NCBI GenBank assembly: GCA_013115135.1
Contig: JABANP010000006.1
Coordinates: 62,001 to 126,000, forward strand
Direction of reading: 5' to 3'
DNA: 64,000 bases
From: Perkinsus olseni
Lineage: Eukaryota > Perkinsozoa > Perkinsida > Perkinsidae
The position numbers and the translations under genes were made by a program. Below are positions 9,330-19,542 of the stretch, piece after piece. The notes under the pieces were generated by a model that worked only from the letters and a program-made list of their open reading frames with translations, did no database searches and was not told the origin of the DNA. Position 1 is the stretch's first letter; each line of letters opens with the position of its first letter.

Positions 9330-11079
9330 AGGCAAGCAGCACTTCGGATTCTATCGGACGACCTGCTGGCAGCAGTAACGGAAGCAGAAGCGGAAGTAAA
9401 GGCTTGTGCAGCCCGCCTCATCCAGGAAGAGCTGGTTGCTGGTAGTACGCAGTCATGATTCTTCCGGAAGAGAATGGGGGTGTTCAGGCCAGTTGAGGGA
9501 GTCAGAAATCGGCATTGTCGGACGAGGATGTGCTCTAGGTGCCCTCCGGGATAAGGTCAAGTGGGATGTCTGACCAACCATCGCGCATGCTTCTTAGCCC
9601 AGGTAGCCTCGTTGCGCGCTATCGAGAAAGCATCTCAGGAAAAATTGCGGAGGCACGTGGATAGGCGCGAAGCGGAGAGAGGAAGCGTGCTAGAGCAACT
9701 GCACTCGCGCCTGGCAGTATGCAACGAGGTAGAGGGGATGTTACGCACGCCCACGCTCTCGAAATGGACAATGAGTGGTCACTGCATGATACTCCCTAAA
9801 AGATGATGATGATCTTCTCATGATTTTCTCCCCATATATGTCTTGTATCCACTGATGAAAACCAGTAACGAGCTCCCGTGCTGTGGTAGTTTTTTGTTTC
9901 GTCTGTCGCAGGCTCTTCGGTTCACAACACTGTTTCGCCTCATAGCTCAGGGCTACTTTGACTGCTATCAAGTCGAGGCTGAGTCTCATGCGCCACCGAG
10001 CGCGAAGTCGTCAGGATTCGTTAGAGGTCGCTCGTTCGGATATGGAGGTCTACAGGAAAGTGCTCGACGAAGTGAGTATTCCTCGGGGGAAGTCAAGTCC
10101 TTCTAGCTACGCCTCACCGATAGGTGTTCAATCGTAACGATCGCGTTGCGCTGTATCCAGAGGCTTAGTCTGAGGAGACTCTCTTGAATAGCAAGCATGT
10201 TAGCCATTGTCGAGTGGCTTGATTGTAGGCTACAATTTATAGCTGGCGCGGTAGGTTCCGGCAATCATGGTCGATCTCGCAAATGGCGAACGGGAAACGT
10301 TGCAGAGAGTAATGGTTGGGTCGTCCTTTGACGAGGGCAAGCGGTGCCTTTGATGACAGCGCGAGGAGTTGGAACGGCGGGCGATGGCACTGTCGGAGGA
10401 AATGAAAGAAATTGATACACAGATAGCTTCTGTGACCAACTCCAGAGCCCAGGAGGTTGGAGGACGCAAGCGATGCCTCGAACGAGAAGGAAAGGTACGG
10501 GAATGCATGAACTTGCGGCATCCCCGAGCATCTCCAGGAGCTAGATCAACTCGCGCAGCGGCTGGACGCCATGCAAGAATATGTCGGCGATTGCCAGCAG
10601 CGAAGGATGAGTGGGAGCTCTCGGCTAGGCAAAGAGGCAGTAGAAGGTTCAGGATGTCGAGTCGTACTGGAACAGGTTGGCGTAGGTAATAGCCACTAAG
10701 AGTCCGGATGAACTTGCTCAAATGGAGCGTGAATGTGACACTAACACAAGACGGCTACAGGTAGGTTGGTCTGGGGGGAGCATGGGGTCGTATCGAGAGG
10801 TTGAGTGCTGTGACGGCTCTGTGTCTCTTGTCATGTATTAGGTCAATGAGGAAGAATTGGAGACGCTGACAAGGAGAGTGGAGAAATTGAAGGGCGAGCT
10901 CATGATCAGGCTGGGATCGAAGGTTTGAGGGTTGTTTGGTCTGCGTAGTTGTTGAGGCTAGTATCACGCGAAGGTTGGTTGACGGTAGTCTCGCGCTCAG
11001 GATCGAACTACTGGAGGTTGGCGGCGGACTGTTCGGCGATAATGAAGAAAGGAACGTCAGGAACGTCATGTTCGGGTAA
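9330..11079 (+). CDS. Multi-exon coiled-coil protein
   Basis: A chain of plus-strand exons all predict charged alpha-helical coiled coil. In order: ILSDDLLAAVTEAEAEVKAC near 9340-9440; ASLRAIEKASQEKLRRHVDR near 9605-9730; SDMEVYRKVLDE, ending in a GTGAGT donor near 10070; EELERRAMALSEEMKEID near 10360-10490; ELDQLAQRLDAMQEYVGD near 10535-10600; ELAQMERECDTNTRRLQ near 10710-10760; and EEELETLTRRVEKLKGEL near 10845-10925. The last exon ends FGDNEERNVRNVMFG with TAA at 11077-11079. The start is unresolved and may lie upstream of 9000. An intron near 10222 contains an odd palindrome. A structural or cytoskeletal role is only a guess. Confidence 0.6.
10222..10236. repeat. Odd palindrome shared with 18670-18684
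   Basis: ATTGTAG, G10229, CTACAAT. The same sequence, extended to ATTGTAGGCTACAATTT, recurs about 8.4 kb away in another intron. Confidence 0.85.
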
Positions 11080-11393
11080 CAGCATGAACTGTTACTACCA
11101 TTTTTGCAGCATGTTCATTTTTGTACGACGCCGAGGAAGGGCAGAAGTACCTCCCGAGTTTCCAATTCGCACTGAGTTGAGTTGGGCTGAGGAATCTTTA
11201 AAGCACCGATCGATGAGTCCTCTAGGTGCTACAAACTTGGCGTGATGGCCAGCGAGTGTGACTCAGCTCCACGCGGACTTTGTGGTCCTCTTAACATTTT
11301 GGTTCTCGGTGTGGGCAGTTCGATTCTAGTAGTAGATGAAGTCGTTGCTGTACAGTTGGATAGTATCGGTTTACTCTTCGTCATCAGTCCGTA

Positions 11394-12266
11394 ATGTCAG
11401 CCATCTTCGACGACATGTTCGATGTTAAGAACATCGACGATGAGAAGTTCGACCGAGGTAATCCGGCGTGGGTTGCAACATTTCTACTGATGCTTCACTT
11501 CAGTATCTCGGATCAAGGCGCAGTCGCACACCTACAATGCTGAAATTGAGGTTGATATCAACACTGAGATCTATCCAATCGGCGGCAGCGACACGGTAAT
11601 GCGGCCGCGGAGCTTTGTCATATCCTATGCGGTGCGATACCGGGTGGTTGCTTGCGACGGATCCGCCCGACTGATAGGCGGTGTCACGCGTTCACGAAGC
11701 CGACCCTGCCCGATTGTTCGATTCTGACAGCTCGACCGCAGTTATCGGATTATCGGATTATTCTGATTATCGGACCGGCTGATGTCTTCAGTTGCGAATC
11801 GCTATTGCTTCGGCCGCCGACGCCAATGAGGGCTACCAGGGAGAGGCTGCCCAACCTGCTATTATTGATGATTACGAGTACGCTATGTACGGGAAGGTAA
11901 TGCAGAGAAAGTTCACCGACTCCTGTAGAGATGAGTATTTTCAGGTTTACAAGAAGATGAACAAGACTGTCGGCACAGAGACCGTTGCCTCTCGCACTAT
12001 CATGTGAGTTTGACTTTGTCCAGTGGGTAGTGGATCAACTCTTGATTAACTGTGCCTTCACGTTAGACTTTCTTAGATTTGCTGTACTGCTCCTTGCTGG
12101 GTCGCCGGCGGACGTGGTTTTGACGAGGTCATGCGCATGGTTTATCGTTGTCAGTTACGTCTCATTCGGTGGACTCTTGATGAAATTGGAGGCACAGAGG
12201 AGCGATGTGGACGAGGCTATCCGTCTTGATGACCGCCTCTACCTCCTCATCAGGAAAGTTTACTAA
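11394..12266 (+). CDS. RPB8: RNA polymerase subunit RPB8 (shared by Pol I, II and III)
   Basis: Small OB-fold subunit common to the three nuclear RNA polymerases. The ATG at 11394 gives MSAIFDDMFDVKNID, close to the family start. Later exons give AEIEVDINTEIYPIGGSDT, LRIAIASAADANEGY, the diagnostic DDYEYAMYGK near 11870, and VSFGGLLMKLEAQ with LDDRLYLLIRKVY at the C-terminus, stop TAA 12264-12266. Five exons are joined by short GT-AG introns; the third intron contains a CGGATTAT-type short tandem repeat near 11745-11775. The length, about 140-150 residues, fits the family. Each exon joins in frame, so the gene looks intact. Confidence 0.92.
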
Positions 12267-12697
12267 GCGGCAGCTACTATTACTCCCAAATGAGTATGTT
12301 AACGTTCCTCCAGGCTTGGATGTGTTGTGCTCCATCCAGTTAAAGGCCACTGCTAGGCATCCTTATGAATGCATTCATCTCACCTTGCCTACCCTCCCAT
12401 CGATGGAGCTCACCCAGAATATCGGCTGAGTTCCAATCTTACTCTTGCTGCGGCACATACCCCCGAATGTGAATGGACATTCGCCGAACTGGCAATAAAG
12501 TCATTGCCAATGGCTGACGACCAGATGCGTGCATAAAGTTCGGCACAGATTCGCTCATACGTTGACGCGAGGCCACAGGCGTAATTGCGCCCTCTCAACT
12601 CGCTGCTCTTCAGAAGACTGTCATGACGCCCAATTTCTCGCAGTGCAGGAACCCGAGTGGCTCGGCGAACCACTCGTTATCTTGGCCAGGTCATAGT

Positions 12698-13221
12698 ATG
12701 CCGTTTTTGCGGTATGATCTGATACATCAATATCATGACTACCATCACCATTCCGAGCACCACAACGCGCAGCATTCGCATCGAGGCCACGGGTTGCTTG
12801 GTGGGTATTTCCGTGATCAGGCGAGATACCATCTGGGAGAGGCTAGAGAGATGTCCCGTGCGGCAGTTGATGAGATGAAAAACGTCCAGTTGCCGAACTT
12901 GTTGGTGAGACCGGCTCCTTTACTTTTGATGCCTCGTGATATCGTGTACCAATGCGCGCAGGCTCGTTCAGTTCGAACCGATTAGGACCTCCGCTGCGGA
13001 ATTGTTCGATCCACAGACTCGTTCCCTCCGCTCAGCGCGCGTACAAAGCACTCTCATTCATGGACGACGCGCACAGGCCGGAGTACTACTGGCCCTACCC
13101 CCGATCTGAGCCGCTCCAATTCGCTGGCAAGGAACTGACGCTGAGCGTGCCTTTGGACAAGTACAATAAGATTCAGGTTAGCCCCCGGGTGAACGCTATC
13201 CCCTACGCTGATTCGAGGTGA
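12698..13221 (+). CDS. Unrecognised protein with His-rich N-terminus
   Basis: The ATG at 12698 opens MPFLRYDLIHQYHDYHHHSE, followed by more His, then an amphipathic stretch FRDQARYHLGEAREMSRAAV ending at a GTGAGA donor near 12904. The second exon (from about 12977) reads FEPIRTSAAELFDPQTRSL, then MDDAHRPEYYWPYPRSEPLQ and LTLSVPLDKYNKIQ in the frame one base later. The change falls in GCGCGCG near 13036, so it is either a splice site (an AG lies just before) or a one-base indel. I do not recognise the family. The compact aromatic and proline motif HRPEYYWPYPRSEP is a useful search key. The C-terminus may instead continue past 13221. Confidence 0.45.
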
Positions 13222-13525
13222 TGATTGCCTTTCTGGAAGTCTCGCGTTTGGTCACTCGGAAGTCCAAGTTGCAGTATCTTCTCATCTCTTCGAGGCGCAG
13301 TCATATCGCGGCCGCCATGGGTTCCCGCTGATGAGGGGTTTCTTGAAATATTGCTTGGTGTCACTCGATTCTCCAGTCCTCGTCCGTCAGGAGATGATTC
13401 GGGAACACCCGATTGATATGCTTTCGGTCAATTGCGACCTTGTCGGCATACTAGAAACCATTTGTCGAGCTGGACGGCGAGCACATGATTGTCCGCATGG
13501 TTCGAATTGCAATTCGTTCTGCTAG
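13222..13525 (+). CDS. Possible further exons of the preceding gene
   Basis: Two protein-like stretches follow directly: IAFLEVSRLVTRKSKLQYLL (13225-13330, ending AAAMGSR) and LVSLDSPVLVRQEMIREHP with NCDLVGILETICRAG (13355-13470). The frames differ, so introns are needed. I cannot say whether this belongs to the His-rich gene or to a separate one. Confidence 0.25.
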
Positions 13526-13752
13526 GTCTAGTGTGTTGTGCTGGAGTTTGGAACCAATCGAGCTGAGCAATCGACTGGTTGTGGGCTGCGCTCGCAAGTT
13601 CCGAGTCGCAACCCGCCTCCACTCGTTCACTGTACAACTGGACGATCTCAGCCGAAGGTACAGAAGGACTTATCCACAGCAGAATGCACAATGCCTTTGG
13701 ATATTCCTTTCACTCCTCTGTAACAAAGGCTTTGTTCGAAGAGGCACTGCGC

Positions 13753-13776
13753 CAAGAGCGGCTCTTGAAGAGCCGC
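13753..13776. repeat. Double-centre palindrome module
   Basis: Arms CAAGAGC/GCTCTTG around G13760 overlap arms GCGGCTCTT/AAGAGCCGC around G13767. The centres are 7 bp apart, as in the 1-8 kb cluster. Confidence 0.85.
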
Positions 13777-14014
13777 CTGTCTGGTGCTAGCACAGGAGGG
13801 TTTACAGAGCTTGGAACGCGAAGGGAATGGACGACGTGTAGAGCCCGTCGCCCTCTCATTCCGTGACGGAGTTTTCGCCATTCTCGCTCATTTCGATACT
13901 CGAACGATTGTAGAAGAACCCAATAGCCAGCTCTAATGAGACTGTAACTCAATTTTTCGGAAGTTGATTGAAACGTTCAAACCAAGGAAGTCAGCAGGAA
14001 TGATGCACGCTGAG

Positions 14015-14752
14015 TCATCTGGGCTGCTTAGCCTCCTCAAGGTCGTAGAGGTTCTCAACGTAGTTCTTCTTATCTCGACGGTGGATCACATGTTCAGTGA
14101 GGGAAAGTTGTATCTCAGAGAACCGCGTCAAAACTTTGCGAACAGCCGGCTGCCGTGATTGGTCGGTCGAAACGGCATCGAGGGCGAAAGCGATAGCCTC
14201 AGCGGTTGACAGCAATCCCGCGTTTGCAAGGGGCTCTTTTCGAATCACGAAAGCCCCTTCCTTCTCGGGCTTCAACACCCACTTGTGCTTGAGGGCAACG
14301 AGGGGTGGTGACGACTTGTACATCTCCTTCGCATACTTCCACGTCGCATCGAGGAAAATAAGGTGTCGTATCTTAACTTCACCACCGTGTTGCGTATAAA
14401 CCGTCTCGGCATCATCGGCAGGATAAATTAGCGCGCATTCTTCAGGGCTCTTGAGTACCACTTGAAGGGGAGAATCGCTTCCCAAAGTCTCGGCCAGAAC
14501 GCGACGACCAACAACAACTTTAACTCCAGCGAGGCACTTGGTAGCAACCAAATCGACAGTACGGTTTTTCCGCTTCCGCTCGCTAGGGTGCATGAGGACA
14601 ATGACAGAATCAATTCCCGCTGGCAACGGTAGAGGTTCCGTTGGGAAGGAGGAGCAAATGCAGACCGACTCTGGCCGATCGCAGCCGGAGCATATCACTC
14701 GACGCTTTTTAGGAGGGGCCTCCGACATGTCTTTGAGCAAAATATTATCCAA
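14015..14752 (-). CDS. DTW-domain protein, predicted tRNA aminocarboxypropyltransferase
   Basis: Single-exon protein of 245 residues. The DTW family (bacterial TapT, eukaryotic DTWD1/DTWD2) adds the 3-amino-3-carboxypropyl group from S-adenosylmethionine to uridine in tRNA. Visible features are an N-terminal cysteine cluster (CSGCDRPESVCIC, residues about 21-33), HPSERKRKNRT near residue 55, the signature LDATW near residue 133 (DATW where most members have D-T/G-W), and REPLANAGLLSTAEAIA near residue 170. These are the family's conserved blocks in the right order. The C-terminal tail is rich in K, E and N. It stands alone on the minus strand between plus-strand genes. It is unusual here in lacking introns. 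Confidence 0.85.
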   Translation of the reverse strand: MDNILLKDMSEAPPKKRRVICSGCDRPESVCICSSFPTEPLPLPAGIDSVIVLMHPSERKRKNRTVDLVATKCLAGVKVVVGRRVLAETLGSDSPLQVVLKSPEECALIYPADDAETVYTQHGGEVKIRHLIFLDATWKYAKEMYKSSPPLVALKHKWVLKPEKEGAFVIRKEPLANAGLLSTAEAIAFALDAVSTDQSRQPAVRKVLTRFSEIQLSLTEHVIHRRDKKNYVENLYDLEEAKQPR

Positions 14753-15184
14753 CCCTGAAATCGCCGCAGTGACATACGATCTTCTTAGATGGGTCCTCTA
14801 GTTCAAGACTTTAACTTCAAGTACGAACGTTCGGGCTACACATAACGCAGTTTCACAACACTGATACCTCCTCGTACATCCTGCCTTGGCCGAAGCCGAG
14901 CCGAAGTCAACCAGAGCTGAGCTGCTACTTGCCAAGACCCTGTGAGACTAGGTACCATGCGGCAGGTGCAACATAGGCAGATGTGCTCTTGAATTCCTCC
15001 GCTATCCGTTTAGTGAACGGTCTACAGATTCCCGTACCCTGCGCGCTCTCGAATTACTATCCTACGGGATCTGCGAGAATGGGAATCTGATTAGAGGGCT
15101 GGAGAGCCGAGTACGAGCGTTGGCGGTGTTAAACCCAACTCGTTTTCGCAAGATATCATCCAATAGTATTTTTCAACCGCAAGA

Positions 15185-15375
15185 GCGCCTTCGGAATCTC
15201 GGCCTGGTCAGGCGCGCAGCCGCCGTGAAAAAGGTCTCGGGTTCGATCCCAAGGAATGCTATTTTTTGTCTCGAAATTGACAGAAAGTTCAAGACTTTGT
15301 TTATAAGGGCGGGTCAAGATCGAACCCTCTGCTCCGCGGTCTCGGATAGTTCTCTTGCCTATGCGCCGCAATCGG
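15185..15375. pseudogene. Two tRNA-like relics in opposite orientations
   Basis: On the plus strand, 15195-15255 has a D-arm-like GGCCTGGTCAGG and a B-box-like GGGTTCGATCCC, but the acceptor and T stems do not pair properly. On the minus strand, about 15305-15325 has another B-box-like GAGGGTTCGATC. Neither gives a complete cloverleaf. The reading as decayed tRNA genes or tRNA-derived elements is tentative. Confidence 0.25.
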
Positions 15376-16076
15376 ATGATTTTGGTGATACTATAATTTG
15401 CGACGGACTTCCGATTCGCTCGCTGGTATATCCGAATGAGAGCTTATCGAGACCTCGAAGAGGTCACCCTATCCACTAGGGTGGTCCTCCGGGGTCAATC
15501 AGCTCCTATCGGAGAAGAACATGTTCATTTCCGTGCTCCCCCTAGGTAATTCGTCGTAACTAGGACTTCCGTGTGCGCTTCCGTATATGGGATGAGCTCT
15601 CGTACATGGTATTGTACTGGTCGACGTTTGAGGCGTCATTGATTGTAGTTGTCAACTACTTTCCATGGAGGATTCACGACTAATCTCGCTACATGACCAT
15701 CTATCCGAAGGGATGAGCAGACGAGGTCGTCGAGGCGGTCTAGGCAGAGTGAAGGGCACTCCTGGTAGGTCCTCCGTGCTTTCCACATACCAAAAGACAT
15801 GTGGAGTACTCAGGCACTACTGCGGTGTTGCGGACTAAGCGGTTTGAGGATCAGCACATGCCTGACAACCGTCTCTATCGAGGGTAGTCATGGGGGTTGG
15901 CTGAATTGGGTGTCCTGGCCGCCTTCTATTGTGTGCCCTATGGCCACAGCGGGGATTTTCTAAAATCTCGAGTTTCACGACCCTCTGACTCTCCTTTCCT
16001 AGCCGGGTCAAGGAAACCTGCTTGAAACATTGTAATCGGCCATGAACTTGCGCCGCCCAAGTTTATATTCGGGGTA
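15376..16076. other. Spacer without a clear gene
   Basis: I found no protein-like frame. It holds an odd palindrome at 15645-15659 (GTAGTTG, T, CAACTAC) and a hairpin with 7-bp arms at about 15782-15805. Confidence 0.4.
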
Positions 16077-16250
16077 GAATATTACGGTGCTTTTCGCTCC
16101 AGATTTGTCCGAGGAGGTGTCCTTGGCAAGAGGAGATTAGACAGGATCATCGAAGATGTCCTCGACAAGCAGGAGGGGAAGAAGATGCCATGGAAGGCAC
16201 TACGAAGGGAGTGTGTCAAGCAATGGAGGATAGAGAATATGGCTGATGAG
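16077..16250 (+). CDS. Isolated exon, possible LYAR-type C-terminal motif
   Basis: About 58 codons end at a GTAAGG donor at 16251. The core LGKRRLDRIIEDVLDKQEGK followed by MPWKALRRECVKQW resembles the basic helix-turn-helix block at the C-terminus of LYAR-like nucleolar proteins. I cannot find the N-terminal zinc finger nearby, nor a following exon. It is either one exon of a gene I cannot assemble or a fragment. Confidence 0.3.
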
Positions 16251-17110
16251 GTAAGGCTTCCAACGGCGAGACCAGGCCGGGAGGAAGAGGTGGTTCGCTT
16301 TCATCTCCCGAATTCGGTTCAACGGACCCTAGTACCGCATTGCAGCGTAGGTAGCGTGAGAGATGCCAGTACATACTGCATTGTGTGTTTGCCGCATTGC
16401 TTGGGACGAACCTCAGTTCCGGGTTCGCTTCTTATAGTAGCAATAGTTCAGTACCGATGTACATTATGTGAGCATGGTCCTAGCACGGGATGAAAGTTTT
16501 TATTCAGCTGCTCGGCGTCTAGTCCTGCTGCTAGCAGCAGGGGACCTGCCGCAGGTAGCTGCACTTCATCATTAGAACTTCGATTTGTTCGCACTTGCCA
16601 TTACCGTGCGCCGCCATCTGATTGTGATAGTGAGTTGACAGTTCGTAGTGGCCAGTTCGTTGGTTGAATCGGGAGAGGGGGGCCGTTCGCGAGTACTATC
16701 AATGATTGTTCTTCAGCGTACTGATCAACACGTCGGTGATCTCGTACTGACTACGATCCCTGCAACGTACCTATCCAAGAAGAGCAACTTGGTCAGCAAG
16801 AAGTAACCTGATGTTCGCTGGATCCTCTCGTGTTTCATCGAAACAACACGAACGTTTACTAGACCTTACTCCACGTCTGTAGATTTGAGTTAAGTCATCT
16901 TGAGCAATGGGGCACCACTGACGGGTATGGGGATGTATTTCTCCAATGGAGCGGAACGTTCTTGCGTAGCAATTAGTAGGGTTGTCTTGTGCGACAGGTC
17001 CTCTCGTGAGGCCTAAATTCAGTGGCGTACGGGTATCACTTCTCATTCTAGGGGCCTTAAGATGGCTGAAGGAACTCTCTTGGCCCAATAGGGTTCCATA
17101 CTATTACTGG

Positions 17111-19297
17111 ATGTCGCGATCATCGCTGTCAGCCCGGTTGGAGGACATCTTGCGAGAAAGTGAAAGCGCGGTTGCATTGCTAGATCGTCTTGTGCAAACT
17201 GGGAACTCTAAGATGAGCTCAGGCACGGGTTATTCGGGCGGCGCAAGTGTCATGGTTCTGTTTTAGAGTATCGCGCGAGACCGGACCCTTGGAACGGAAG
17301 AGACTGAGGTGACTTAGCTGGGAATGTTCCGATCCATAAAGATACGTATCAGTCATCCATGCCGGAGCAGAGCTGCCGCAGAGAGATGGAGGAAGCGGCA
17401 TGTGATATACGTATACTCACGAGGAGCCTCAACGCGTTAGCTGGAAGTAGGAACGGGCTTATCGCATGGGGCAGTGGCACCAGCGGCTCAGTTCGATGCT
17501 CGTCCTGGCAAGAAGATACGTCTCTCACGGCAGCGGTGGATGGCTTGGAGAAGGCAGTCATGACCTTGACTGTGCAGAAGAGAGGAGGAAACCGGGGTGA
17601 GGCTTCGAGGTCAGAAGGCACCGTACGTGAGTCTTTCGAATAATGTCAAGATAAGAATGTCTCTTGTCTCTATCGGCGAATCATGCGACGACCCCCGGAT
17701 GCTAGGTTTACTGAAGTCTCTCATGCGTTATTCGTTATTTGTTTTCGGCTTTCTGCGGAGTTGCTATGAACGAATAGGTTCAAGTTTGATCGGCATTGGC
17801 CGGGAGTGTTCTGAGCGATTCGGGCGAGGTCGCCCTGGCCGCTGCTATGTCAGGCGGTGGCGTGTCGCGTAGCGTCGGTGGCGCTCCTAGCCGCAGTAGA
17901 GAGCGCGTTCCAAGCTATATGGATCAAATGAGGGCATCGCTCCGTCGGTTGAAGACCGAAAACCAACATCTCAAACTGGAGGTTCATCGACTAACCCCGA
18001 AAGCCGCAGCTAAATTCAGGTAGAAAGTGTTTTCTCATTTCATCATGAGCTTTATGATAGGCCTCTTAGCCGAGGGCGACCGTTCCCCGGCACTAGCAGA
18101 GAGCAGTCCTGTGGTCCGGTGAGAGCGTCGGCTTCTGCGACTGGCAAGGAGAAGCGGCGCCTGGAGAAGTACGAGCAGCTACTAGACGATCTGCAAGACG
18201 AGCTTCGAGACCTCATGAAAAGCCGGAGTGGGCGGAATCGGGAGGGCAGCGCATGAATTGCCGGGGGCGTACGATGCGGGTCTCGCCGCTGCTGCCTACC
18301 CGGTCCTGGTAGAAGCATGGGTGAGAGAGCTACAGCATTGATGTGTCATAGTGCAATGGTTGAGTTATTAACAGTGTTGGTACTACGACTGCACATGGGT
18401 CGGGATGGGAAGACCGGCCGCACGGCTCTCTCAGGATGGGATAACGGGATGAGGTTTTGCCGTTGGCTAGTTGCGTCCGATATAGCTTGCGAATTCAAAT
18501 GCCCTCTCGTAGTACTAGTCGCCACCAAGGTGAAGATTCGCATTTGATCACTGAGATATCGGAGCTCCGGCGAGAGTTGGTGAGTAGACAGGCATTCGGT
18601 GATGGTAGCGTGAGAAGGGGTGGAGACTTCGAGGAAATAAATGACTCTTCACAGAGAGGTTTCGGAGAAATTGTAGGCTACAATTTGTAGGCATAGGAAC
18701 AAAGTTATAGGGCTGTGCCGAGAATTGAACTCGGGACCTCTCGCACCCTAAGCGAGAATCATACCACTAGACCACACAGCCAGTTAGTTGCTAGTAGTTT
18801 CTCGTCATGTACTACCCTTCAGAGTCGCTGAATCAGCATAGACCGGTCGGCTTCTGCACAGGTCGTGACGCAGGAGCAGTTGGCAGAGCTGCGCTCTCGC
18901 AATGCCGCACTCGAGAAAGAACTTCGACTGGCTCATCATCAATTGCGAAAAGAAGGAAGACAAGAGAGCTATGCCCGCGCAGCTACGGTAGTCTTGCTCT
19001 TGTTGACGTCTACATATGCGCCGGAGCCGTGCGTCCGAGCGACAGGAGACTGTTCTGACTTGATTCTAGCGGGCCAAAGATGTTGCATTAAACATCCCGT
19101 TGCGTTAGGCGAATTCCCTATCTCCGGCCAAGCCTTCCGCCTCTCGCCGAAGTTGCCCCGGAGGCTCATTGGCTTTGGCAGTGCGGGAACGAGAAGGGAG
19201 AATCAGGGCGGGCGCTGCTGATAAGATCGTGTGGAAGCGGGTAGACGGGCGGATGGTTCCTGTCTTGAAGGACGAGGGCTTGGAGCCGGTACAGTGA
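17111..19297 (+). CDS. Multi-exon coiled-coil protein hosting a tRNA gene
   Basis: The ATG at 17111 gives MSRSSLSARLEDILRESES. Later exons continue coiled coil: EEAACDIRILTRSLNALAG (about 17385), SYMDQMRASLRRLKTENQH (about 17915-18020, ending at a GTAGAA donor), EKRRLEKYEQLLDDLQDELR (about 18150-18250), ITEISELRREL (about 18545) and EQLAELRSRNAALEKELRLA (about 18870-18960). The last stretch reads KIVWKRVDGRMVPVLKDEG and ends with TGA at 19295-19297. The intron between about 18582 and 18860 contains a tRNA-Pro gene on the opposite strand and an odd palindrome at 18668-18686. I do not recognise the family. The final exon may instead join the next gene, as the 19300-19420 region also reads as coiled coil. 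Confidence 0.55.
18668..18690. repeat. Double-centre palindrome sharing its core with 10222-10236
   Basis: Arms AAATTGTAG/CTACAATTT around G18677, then arms CTACAA/TTGTAG around T18684, with centres 7 bp apart. The core ATTGTAGGCTACAATTT is identical to the copy near 10222. Confidence 0.85.
18711..18781 (-). tRNA. tRNA-Pro(AGG): tRNA-Pro (anticodon AGG)
   Basis: Read on the minus strand, the acceptor arm GGCTGTG pairs with CACAGCC. The anticodon stem CTCGC/GCGAG encloses the loop TTAGGGT (anticodon AGG), and the T arm is CCGAG TTCAATT CTCGG. A-box (TGGTCTAGTGGTA) and B-box (GAGTTCAATTC) promoter elements are present and no intron is visible. It lies antisense inside an intron of the 17111-19297 gene. 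Confidence 0.93.
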
Positions 19298-19542
19298 TTT
19301 AGTTGGAGCGTCGAGGTTGGAAGCTAGGCTCTACAGGGACCTCTACCGCCTCGAGAAGACGAAGCGGCCGACAGTGCAACGCAGGGAGGAACGGGAAGGC
19401 TCGAGACGATGCCCTTGGGCTCGGAGCAACCTCGGGAGACCGACGCCCCTCCGAAAGAACTGCCGCTCCTGGCGGTAAAAGCTGGGTCCCTGTCACAGGT
19501 GAGGTCCGGGAAACGCAGACGTCAGTGAGATGAGGAGTTCCA

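Noticed and set aside
11405..11450. Hairpin TCGATGTT/AACATCGA in RPB8
   Set aside because: It lies in codons for the conserved DMFDVKNID segment, has a 3-base loop and fits chance codon use.
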